From NCBI GenBank assembly GCA_947627085.1, contig CANQUO010000032.1:1-14541 (forward strand): a stretch of DNA of 14,541 bases. The letters are read 5' to 3'. Within the stretch, counting starts at the first letter, position 1, and every line of letters begins with the position of its first letter. The notes beneath the pieces are model-generated. The model searched no databases, had not been told where the DNA came from, and saw only the letters and a program-made list of their open reading frames with translations. This DNA is from an uncultured Oscillospiraceae bacterium (GTDB lineage Bacteria > Bacillota > Clostridia > Oscillospirales > Oscillospiraceae). Positions 7,128 through 13,000 of this stretch are shown here, piece after piece. A program made the position numbers and the translations under genes.

Positions 7128-7136
7128 CGTTTCACG
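7128..7136. promoter_or_regulatory. Candidate LacI-family operator, site B (transporter promoter)
   Basis: The plus strand reads CGTTTCACG, identical to sites A and C. It begins 19 nt after the -10 box, a position similar to the other two promoters (15 and 21 nt). Confidence 0.6.
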
Positions 7137-7153
7137 CATTGTTTCTCCGATTC

Positions 7154-7224
7154 CCCACCGCCGGCCGGCAACCAGGGTGGGAAACTCGGTGAAAAAATCT
7201 CAGACCCGCAAAAACCATTTCACC
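7154..7224 (+). promoter_or_regulatory. Two leader hairpins upstream of the first permease gene
   Basis: In the predicted 5' leader, CCCACC (7154-7159) pairs with GGTGGG (7176-7181) around GCCGGCCGGC, and GGTGAAA (7188-7194) pairs with TTTCACC (7218-7224). Neither is followed by a U-run, so they are not an obvious terminator. I recognise no known riboswitch; they may be stabilising structures. Confidence 0.35.
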
Positions 7225-7264
7225 AGCGTTCAACCGAAATATTAATAAGGAGGGAAACTTAAGC

Positions 7265-8242
7265 GTGAGTAAACAAGCGGTCAAAACCCGGCACGCTAAA
7301 GGTACCGGTCCGGAAACCGGCGGCCCCGTGGCCGTGACGGTGCCCGGCAAATCCCTGGGCAGGCGTATACTCCAGTCCTGGCAGCTCTACGCCATGCTGC
7401 TCATCCCGGTCATAATCACCATCATTTATAAGTACATCCCCATGTACGGCATCCAGATAGCCTTCCGGGACTACAAGGCCAATAAGGGCTTTTTCGGAAG
7501 CAAATGGGTGGGACTTCAGTGGTTCGAGCAATTCTTCACCGCGTGGAACTTCAAGAGGATGATAGTCAACACCGTGAAGCTCAGCCTCTACGGGCTTCTG
7601 TGGAGCTTTCCGGTGCCCATCATACTGTCCCTGGCCATAAACCAGCTCCGGTTCAAGCGCTTCAAGAGGGTGGTGCAGACGGTGCTCTACGCCCCCCACT
7701 TCATCTCCATCATGGTCATCTGCGGTATGCTCCGCATCTTCCTGTCCCCCTACGGCGGCCTTATAAACCTGCTCATGGGCGGCAAGCACATCGACTTCAT
7801 GACCGAGGCCAGCGCCTTCAGGACCATCTACATAGCCTCGGGCATATGGCAGGACGCCGGCTGGGGCACCATAATTTACCTGGCCACCCTGTCGGCCGTG
7901 GACCCGGGACTTTACGAGGCGGCGAAGATAGACGGGGCCTCCATGTTCCAGCGCATACTCCACATCGACATCCCGGAGCTCACCCCCATGATAGTCCTTC
8001 AGCTCATAATGAGCGCCGGCGGCATCATGAGCGTCGGCTTTGAGAAGGTGTTCCTGCTCCAGACGGAGCTCAACAAGGCCACCTCCGACGTCATAGCGGT
8101 GTACGTCTACGAACAGGGTATCGGAAAGCAGGAGTACAGCCTGTCCACCGCCGTGGGCCTTTTCAACACGGTCATCAACATCATACTTCTCGTCGTGGTC
8201 AATAAGATAGCCAAAAAGGCCGCGGATGTCAGCTTTGTTTAA
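7265..8242 (+). CDS. Sugar ABC transporter permease, LplB type (CUT1 family)
   Basis: This is a membrane subunit of a carbohydrate importer, 325 residues. After a polar N-terminal tail of about 35 residues come six predicted helices, starting with LYAMLLIPVIITIIY (41-55). YKYIPMYGIQIAFRDY (55-70) is characteristic of LplB-like permeases. The EAA loop that docks the ATPase is EAAKIDGASMFQRILHIDIP (218-237). It should pair with the permease encoded next and the binding protein two genes on. The start is GTG at 7265: AAGGAGGG (7247-7254) lies 10 nt upstream, slightly long spacing, but no nearer in-frame start exists. Ile codons are strikingly ATA-rich (17 of about 38 by hand count). Substrate is inferred from the neighbours as sucrose or fructo-oligosaccharide. 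Confidence 0.93.
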   Translation: MSKQAVKTRHAKGTGPETGGPVAVTVPGKSLGRRILQSWQLYAMLLIPVIITIIYKYIPMYGIQIAFRDYKANKGFFGSKWVGLQWFEQFFTAWNFKRMIVNTVKLSLYGLLWSFPVPIILSLAINQLRFKRFKRVVQTVLYAPHFISIMVICGMLRIFLSPYGGLINLLMGGKHIDFMTEASAFRTIYIASGIWQDAGWGTIIYLATLSAVDPGLYEAAKIDGASMFQRILHIDIPELTPMIVLQLIMSAGGIMSVGFEKVFLLQTELNKATSDVIAVYVYEQGIGKQEYSLSTAVGLFNTVINIILLVVVNKIAKKAADVSFV

Positions 8243-8255
8243 GGAGGCGTGAAAA

Positions 8256-9140
8256 ATGACTAAAAAACACGGTCTGTCCGATAAGGCAAGCGACATCATC
8301 TTAGTCAGCATATGCGTCGTTATCCTCCTCATCGTGGCCTATCCGCTCTACTACGTGCTGGTGGCCTCGGTGTCGGACCCCTACGACGTCTATTCCGGCA
8401 AGACCTTCTTCGCCCCCAGCAAATTCACCCTGGAGGGCTACACGGCGGTGTTCGCCAACAAAAATCTCTTGAACGGCTTTATAAACTCCGTGAAATACAC
8501 CGTCATCGGTACCATCTTCTCGGTGGTGATGGTGTACCTGGTGGCATTCCCCCTCTCAAGGCGGGAGCTCCCCGGGCGCAAATGGATATCCATCTTCTTC
8601 ATCATCACCATGTACTTCGGCGGCGGACTCATCCCCACGTACCTGGTGGCCAAGAACACGGGGCTTCTGGACAACATGTGGGCCCTGTTCCTCCCCGGCG
8701 GCGTGGCGGTGGGCAACGTCATAATCGTCAGGAACTTCTTTGAGAACAACATCCCCAAGGAGCTGATGGAGGCCGCCGAGATAGACGGAGCGGACGACTT
8801 CACCGTGTTCTTCCGGGTGGTGGTGCCACTGAGCCGGCCCATCATGGCGGTGATGGTGGTGTTCGCAATGGTGGCCTTCTGGAACGACTGGTTCACGGCC
8901 CTCATCTATTTCCAGGACCACTCCATGGACCCCTTCCCCCTGGTACTGCGGGGCATACTGATAAACGCCTCGCAGATGACCAACATGACCGGCGGCCTTG
9001 ACTACTCCGAGGCCAACCGCACGGCGGAGCTCATAAAATTCGCCTCCATGATCGTGGCGGCGGTGCCCATGCTGGTCATCTATCCCTTCGTTCAGAAGTA
9101 CTTTGAAAAGGGCTTCATGACGGGGGCGGTAAAAGGATAA
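8256..9140 (+). CDS. Sugar ABC transporter permease, YtcP/LplC type (CUT1 family)
   Basis: This is the second membrane subunit of the importer, 294 residues with six predicted helices. The start (IILVSICVVILLIVAYPLYY, 14-33, then ASVSDP) and the EAA loop EAAEIDGADDFTVFFRVVVP (172-191) are typical, as is the C-terminal KYFEKGFMTGAVKG. AAGGAGG (8241-8247) overlaps the stop codon of the preceding permease gene and is 8 nt from the ATG, so the two are co-translated. The gene is followed by a run of hairpins before the binding-protein gene. Confidence 0.93.
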   Translation: MTKKHGLSDKASDIILVSICVVILLIVAYPLYYVLVASVSDPYDVYSGKTFFAPSKFTLEGYTAVFANKNLLNGFINSVKYTVIGTIFSVVMVYLVAFPLSRRELPGRKWISIFFIITMYFGGGLIPTYLVAKNTGLLDNMWALFLPGGVAVGNVIIVRNFFENNIPKELMEAAEIDGADDFTVFFRVVVPLSRPIMAVMVVFAMVAFWNDWFTALIYFQDHSMDPFPLVLRGILINASQMTNMTGGLDYSEANRTAELIKFASMIVAAVPMLVIYPFVQKYFEKGFMTGAVKG

Positions 9141-9144
9141 AAGC

Positions 9145-9176
9145 TGGCATTAAAGGCCTGCGGCCTTTAATTGCCA
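9145..9176 (+). repeat. Hairpin 1 of the intergenic cluster
   Basis: ATTAAAGGCC (9149-9158) pairs with GGCCTTTAAT (9162-9171) around a TGC loop; TGGC and GCCA extend the stem across a single T bulge. It begins 5 nt after the permease stop codon. With no U-run after it, it is more likely a 3'-end protecting or processing structure than a terminator. Confidence 0.7.
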
Positions 9177-9190
9177 AGGGGAGTGCGTGC

Positions 9191-9228
9191 GGAAAAAATT
9201 TTTGAATTATAATTCAAAAATTTTTTCC
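9191..9228. repeat. 38-bp perfect palindrome (hairpin 2)
   Basis: The stretch from GG at 9191 to CC at 9228 is identical to its own reverse complement, with TTATAA at the centre and A/T runs in both arms. As RNA it would fold into a long A-U hairpin. As DNA it could form a cruciform or bind a dimeric protein. Confidence 0.85.
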
Positions 9229-9233
9229 TGCCG

Positions 9234-9273
9234 TCACGTTGCGCGCGCCGCGAAGCGGCACGCTGACGTGACA
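9234..9273 (+). repeat. Hairpin 3 of the intergenic cluster (imperfect)
   Basis: GTCACGT and ACGTGAC form the outer stem, and GCCGC and GCGGC the inner stem around a GAA loop, with small internal loops between. It is GC-rich, unlike its neighbours. Confidence 0.6.
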
Positions 9274-9279
9274 AGAGGG

Positions 9280-9312
9280 ATTTTTTCTGACGCGCATGTC
9301 GTCAGAAAAAAT
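9280..9312. repeat. Hairpin 4 of the intergenic cluster
   Basis: A perfect 13-bp stem (9280-9292 with 9300-9312, core TTTTTTCTGACG) closes a 7-nt loop. It ends 15 nt before the ribosome site of the binding-protein gene and may protect that transcript's 5' end. The poly-T is at the 5' side on the plus strand, so it is not a plus-strand intrinsic terminator of classical form. Confidence 0.7.
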
Positions 9313-9340
9313 ATTTGAAATCTGAAAAAGGAGATTTGAA

Positions 9341-11002
9341 ATGAAAAGATCCAACGTTAAAAGGATAATGTGCCTGGCGCTGGCGGCGTGCCTTGTGGCG
9401 GTATGCCTTGCCGGGTGCGGCGGCGGCTCCGGAAAGAACGGAGACGAAAATCAGACCTACTTCTCAATAATGGGCGGTATGTCCTCCTTAAGCTCCGGCT
9501 ATGACTCCAACCCGGTCCTCCAGCAAATGGCCGAGGACGCCGGCGTGGAGATCGAGTGGGACCTGATGGCTGACTCCCTGGCCGAGCGCGTGGGCGTCAC
9601 CATCGGCGGCGGCGACCTTCCCGACGCCTTTATCGCCGTGGGCTTCAGCCAGGGCGACATAGCCGAGTACGGCGAGGACGAGGTCTTTATCGATCTCACC
9701 CCCTACATAACCCCCGAGATAATGCCCAGGCTCTCCGAGATACTTGAAAAGCACCCGGAGATACGCTCCGCCATCACCGCCGCCGACGGGAAGATATACG
9801 GTCTGCCCGAGGGCGAGCTCATGGGCACCGCGGCCCTGGGGATGGAGGACAACTACGCCATCCACTCCGTCCCCGAGTTTTCCATGATAAACAAGACCTG
9901 GCTTGACGAGCTGGGCCTGCCCGTACCCACCAATCTCACCGAGCTCCACGACGCCCTGAAGGCCTTCAAGGAGAACGACATGGCCACCCGCAACGGCAAC
10001 ACCCCCGGCCAGACCATCCCCATGTCCACCGGCTATGACCAGTGGTGCTGGGGCCAGGAGATATTCTACTCCGGCTTCGGCTTTACAAACTTCACCTCCG
10101 ACGTGTGCAACGACCTTTTGGTGGACGCCGACGGCAAGGTCGAGTTCGTCTGCGCCACGGAGAAATACCGGGACGCCGTCAGCTACTTCTCCGACTGGTA
10201 TAAGGAGGAGCTGATGGACCTGGAGATGTTCTCCCAGTCCGACAGCCAGCTCATCGCCAAGTGCACCCAGGGCCGCGTGGGCGTGGCCACCTGGTGGTAC
10301 ATCGAGCAGATAATGGGCGACAAGTCCGACCAGTACGTCTACCTGCCCCCCATGTCCGGCCCCGTGGGCACGGAGTATGAGGGCGTCATGGGCCTCAACC
10401 TGCGCGGCGCTCCCGCCGTCACCGCCGGTAAGCTGAACATCACCTCCGCCTGCGGCAACCCGGAGCTCCTGTGCAAATACTTCGACCAGTGGTACGACCC
10501 CGAGATCGTCATGCAGCTCCAGTACGGCCCCATCGGCATCTACTTTACCGAGCAGGACGAGAACGGCATGTGGAAGTCCATAACCGACGAGGAGGCCCAG
10601 GCCAAGTACGGCAAGACCGCCGGCTCCCTTAAGGCCCAGTACGAGGTCTACGGGCCCAGGCTCGTGCTCCCGGAGTACTACGACAGCGTGTTCGAGCTTG
10701 AGGACCGTGCCAAGGAGAGGCTCCAGCTTTTAGTGGACGACTGGATTCCCCTGGCGCAGAACAAGAATTACTATCCCAACGACGTGACCTTCACCAAGGA
10801 CGAGCTGGACACCATCGACCGCTACAAGGAGTCCTTCGTGAAGTTAGTGGCCGAGAACGAGGGCAACTGGCTCAAGAACGGCGGGCCCACCGACGCTGAG
10901 TGGGACCAGTACCTGACCATGCTCCGCGACAGCTGCGGTATGGATAAGCTCCTAACCGTCTATCAGGACGCCTACACCAGGTACGTCAACGCTTCAAAGT
11001 AA
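9341..11002 (+). CDS. Sugar-binding lipoprotein of the ABC importer (extracellular family 1, LplA-like)
   Basis: This 553-residue lipoprotein captures sugar outside the cell and delivers it to the two permeases. Residues 1-25 are a signal peptide with lipobox LAGC (23-26, Cys26 lipidated), followed by a Gly/Ser linker. The mature domain of about 520 residues has the length and layout of the large LplA/YtcQ-type binding proteins that pair with LplB/YtcP permeases: IEWDLMADSLAERVGVTIGGGDLPDA-like N-lobe start, DKTWLDELGLP-like NKTWLDELGLPVPTNLTE segment, and aromatic residues (WCWGQE, WWYIEQ) suited to sugar stacking. AAGGAG (9328-9333) is 7 nt from the ATG. It lies third in the operon behind a hairpin cluster, whereas binding-protein genes are often first. 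Specificity is inferred from the adjacent GH32 gene. Confidence 0.93.
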   Translation: MKRSNVKRIMCLALAACLVAVCLAGCGGGSGKNGDENQTYFSIMGGMSSLSSGYDSNPVLQQMAEDAGVEIEWDLMADSLAERVGVTIGGGDLPDAFIAVGFSQGDIAEYGEDEVFIDLTPYITPEIMPRLSEILEKHPEIRSAITAADGKIYGLPEGELMGTAALGMEDNYAIHSVPEFSMINKTWLDELGLPVPTNLTELHDALKAFKENDMATRNGNTPGQTIPMSTGYDQWCWGQEIFYSGFGFTNFTSDVCNDLLVDADGKVEFVCATEKYRDAVSYFSDWYKEELMDLEMFSQSDSQLIAKCTQGRVGVATWWYIEQIMGDKSDQYVYLPPMSGPVGTEYEGVMGLNLRGAPAVTAGKLNITSACGNPELLCKYFDQWYDPEIVMQLQYGPIGIYFTEQDENGMWKSITDEEAQAKYGKTAGSLKAQYEVYGPRLVLPEYYDSVFELEDRAKERLQLLVDDWIPLAQNKNYYPNDVTFTKDELDTIDRYKESFVKLVAENEGNWLKNGGPTDAEWDQYLTMLRDSCGMDKLLTVYQDAYTRYVNASK

Positions 11003-11017
11003 GCAGGCATAGATAAG

Positions 11018-11040
11018 GGGCGGACGCGACGCGCCCGCCC
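11018..11040 (+). repeat. Small GC hairpin between binding-protein and GH32 genes
   Basis: GGGCGG (11018-11023) pairs with CCGCCC (11035-11040), with CGC/GCG inside across one mismatch. It is followed by TAATTATT rather than a true U-run. It may reduce read-through into, or stabilise, the adjacent gene's mRNA. Confidence 0.5.
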
Positions 11041-11064
11041 TAATTATTGCTACGGAGGTATCCC

Positions 11065-12552
11065 ATGACAAGCGACACGCTTAAAAAAGCCCGGGAATAC
11101 GAGGAGCGCGTCAGCGCCTACATAACGCCCGCGGAGAGGCCGGCCTTCCATCTGAGCCCCCGGGTGGGATGGATGAACGACCCCAACGGATTTTCCTTTT
11201 ACAAGGGCGAGTACCACCTCTTTTATCAGTACCACCCATACTCCACCAAGTGGGGGCCCATGCACTGGGGCCACGCGGTGAGCCGGGACCTTCTGCGCTG
11301 GCGATATCTGCCCGCCGCCCTGGCGCCGGACGAGGCCTATGACAACGCCGGGTGCTTCTCCGGCTCGGCTCTGGAGCTGGACGACGGCCGGCAGCTTTTG
11401 ATGTACACCGGCGTGCAGGAGCACTTAAGCCATGACGGCGTGCGCCGTGACCTTCAGACCCAGTGCCTGGCCGTGGGCGACGGCGGAGAGTATGAAAAAT
11501 ACGCCGCGAACCCGGTGCTCGGGGGGAAGGACCTCCCGGAGGGGTTCAGCCGGCAGGATTTCAGGGACCCGAAGCTCTTTCGAAAGCCGGACGGGACCTT
11601 CGGGTGCGTGGTGGGGTGCAGGACCGAGGACAAGAGCGGCTCTATACTGCTCTTTGAAAGCGGCGACGGGTTTGAGTGGCATTTCGTCACCGTCCTCGAC
11701 AGGTGCTACAACGAATACGGCAAGATGTGGGAGTGCCCGGACTTCTTCACGTTGGGCGATAAGCAGATACTCTCGGTGAGCCCCCAGGACATGAGCGCCG
11801 TGGGGCTTGAATTCCACAACGGCGACTGCACCATGTTCCTCATCGGCGAATATGACGAGGCGACCCACACCTTTGACCGGCAGAACGTCCAGGCGGTGGA
11901 TTACGGCCTTGATTTTTACGCGCCCCAGACGCTCCTGGCCCCGGACGGGCGGCGGATCGTTATCGCGTGGATGCAAAATTGGGACACCTGCGTGTCCAGG
12001 CCGGAGGACAAGTGGTTCGGCCAGATGACCCTGCCCAGGGAGCTGTCCCTGCGGGACGGGCGCGTTATCCAGAACCCCGTCCGGGAGCTGGACGCCCTCC
12101 ACGGCCGGCGGGTGAGCTATTCGGACATACCGGTGCAGGAGGAGCTGACGCTCAGGGGCGTCTACGGGCGGACCATCGACATGACCGTAACCGTCCGGCC
12201 CCGGAGCGAGTGCGGCTACACCAATTTCCGCATGAAGGTGGCCGCCGGGAGCCAGCACTACACCTCCATCACCTACACGCCCCTGACCAGCACCCTGCGG
12301 GTCAGCCGCGACCACTCCGGCACCAACCGGGACTTCGTCCACGTCCGGGAGTGCTTCGTCCGCAACCGCGGCGGAGAGATCAAGCTCCGCGTGATTTTGG
12401 ACCGCCTTTCCGCGGAGATCTTCGTCAACGACGGTGAGCAGGCCCTCACCCTCACCTTCTCCACCCCCCTCTCCGCCGATGGTATCAGCTTCCAGTCCCA
12501 GGGCAAGACCGTCATCAACGTAGAAAAATACGACATCGTCACACAAGACTGA
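11065..12552 (+). CDS. Glycoside hydrolase family 32 beta-fructofuranosidase (cytoplasmic sucrase/fructo-oligosaccharide hydrolase)
   Basis: The 495-residue enzyme hydrolyses terminal beta-fructosides, giving fructose plus glucose or a shorter oligosaccharide. GH32 landmarks are all present: WMNDPNG (36-42) with nucleophile Asp39, FRDP (166-169) with the transition-state-stabilising Asp168, and WECP (222-225) with acid/base Glu223. The five-bladed propeller (to about 340) is followed by the C-terminal beta-sandwich with DRLSAEIF (446-453). There is no signal peptide, so it acts inside the cell on imported sugar. Whether it prefers free or phosphorylated sucrose is not decided by sequence; ABC (not PTS) import suggests the unphosphorylated form. 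I chose the ATG at 11065, with GGAGG 6 nt upstream; an in-frame TTG at 11047 would place that ribosome site inside the gene. Confidence 0.96.
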   Translation: MTSDTLKKAREYEERVSAYITPAERPAFHLSPRVGWMNDPNGFSFYKGEYHLFYQYHPYSTKWGPMHWGHAVSRDLLRWRYLPAALAPDEAYDNAGCFSGSALELDDGRQLLMYTGVQEHLSHDGVRRDLQTQCLAVGDGGEYEKYAANPVLGGKDLPEGFSRQDFRDPKLFRKPDGTFGCVVGCRTEDKSGSILLFESGDGFEWHFVTVLDRCYNEYGKMWECPDFFTLGDKQILSVSPQDMSAVGLEFHNGDCTMFLIGEYDEATHTFDRQNVQAVDYGLDFYAPQTLLAPDGRRIVIAWMQNWDTCVSRPEDKWFGQMTLPRELSLRDGRVIQNPVRELDALHGRRVSYSDIPVQEELTLRGVYGRTIDMTVTVRPRSECGYTNFRMKVAAGSQHYTSITYTPLTSTLRVSRDHSGTNRDFVHVRECFVRNRGGEIKLRVILDRLSAEIFVNDGEQALTLTFSTPLSADGISFQSQGKTVINVEKYDIVTQD

Positions 12553-12566
12553 GGATGCCGACACCC

Positions 12567-12850
12567 TCAAAAAAACACAAGGCCGTGGGATGCGCGATCC
12601 CGCGGCCTTGTGCTGTCCGGTCCTTTCCGCTCGGGAAGGGCGTCCTCTATCTGTTTCCGGCAGCTTGCAAAATAGTCGTTATAGGCAAGCGCCTTTCGGC
12701 CGAGCGCGGGTCCAAGCCCCGGTAAACGGCGGAAAGCGTTTCCACGAAATCGTTTTCCTATCCGCGTCAAGCCCTTGAAGCTCCGCCCCGCCTGTCTGCG
12801 GGCAGAAGTACAGCAGCGGTCCCTCCTTGACATTAAAAACGCAAATCACA
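12567..12850 (-). pseudogene. Possible small frameshifted gene, or an RNA, between the sugar locus and cas3
   Basis: On the minus strand a frame from a GTG at 12850 reads plausible protein (VKEGPLLYFCPQTGG, then TISWKRFPPFTGAWT) but stops near 12679. A one-base shift at AAAGGC (about 12691-12696) joins it to a second frame (ALAYNDYFASCRKQIEDAL) that stops at 12567-12569, inside the terminator T-run. The joined product would be about 94 residues. The single uninterrupted frame from an ATG at 12833 (88 residues) is arginine-rich in its first half and less protein-like. A promoter (12857-12885) and the terminator bracket the unit, so a short RNA of about 280 nt is an alternative. I recognise no family and see no convincing ribosome site. 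Confidence 0.3.
12569..12612 (-). terminator. Hairpin with T-run (minus-strand terminator, possibly bidirectional)
   Basis: CACAAGGCCG (12576-12585) and GGGAT (12587-12591) pair with ATCCC (12597-12601) and CGGCCTTGTG (12603-12612) around a GCGCG loop. Seven A's precede it on the plus strand, so minus-strand RNA would end in U7. On the plus strand the opposed T and G form a wobble, but no U-run follows. It lies 17 nt past the GH32 stop, so it may also bound that operon. Confidence 0.7.
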
Positions 12851-12856
12851 TCATGA
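12613..12856. other. Rest of the GH32-cas3 gap: no secure gene
   Basis: Apart from the uncertain small unit on the minus strand, I see no convincing coding frame, tRNA, CRISPR repeat or insertion-sequence end here. The plus-strand open frame (about 12590-12778) has no ribosome site and no family-like sequence. Confidence 0.5.
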
Positions 12857-12885
12857 ATCTTATGAGAATCAGGTGACTTTGTCAA
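12857..12885 (-). promoter_or_regulatory. Minus-strand promoter in the GH32-cas3 gap
   Basis: On the minus strand TTGACA (12885-12880), a 17-bp spacer and TAAGAT (12862-12857) give a start near 12850. It would drive a short transcript ending at the hairpin around 12570-12612. Confidence 0.55.
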
Positions 12886-12907
12886 CACATGACACATACA
12901 AACCGTG

Positions 12908-12936
12908 TTGAACATTCAAAGGCGGCGCGATATAGT
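12908..12936 (+). promoter_or_regulatory. Probable cas3 promoter
   Basis: TTGAAC (12908-12913), a 17-bp spacer and TATAGT (12931-12936) match the consensus at 9 of 12 positions. The start would be near 12943, leaving a 58-nt leader before cas3. Its -35 lies 22 bp from the -35 of the diverging minus-strand promoter. Confidence 0.6.
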
Positions 12937-13000
12937 TAAAGTAAAGCCTTTCCAGGGCCCCAACGGGGCAGATCGATCGGTATGACAGGGGGAGAAGAAG

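Noticed and set aside
7259..8332. Open frame of 357 codons on the minus strand
   Set aside because: It is antisense to the first permease gene, has His/Gly/Glu-rich shadow composition, and spans the permease ribosome site. The plus-strand protein has full permease motifs.
9145..9312. Operon-ending terminator between permease and binding-protein genes
   Set aside because: None of the hairpins is a GC stem followed by a plus-strand U-run, I see no good new promoter before 9341, and the binding protein is functionally tied to the permeases.
11047..11064. Earlier TTG start for the GH32 gene
   Set aside because: It would put the GGAGG ribosome site inside the coding region; the ATG at 11065 has that site at ideal spacing.
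11425..12570. Open frame of 381 codons on the minus strand
   Set aside because: It is antisense to the GH32 gene, whose catalytic motifs are all intact. High GC at third positions explains the long shadow.
12553..13000. CRISPR array upstream of cas3
   Set aside because: No regularly spaced repeats are present in this gap; any array must lie beyond the right edge or elsewhere.
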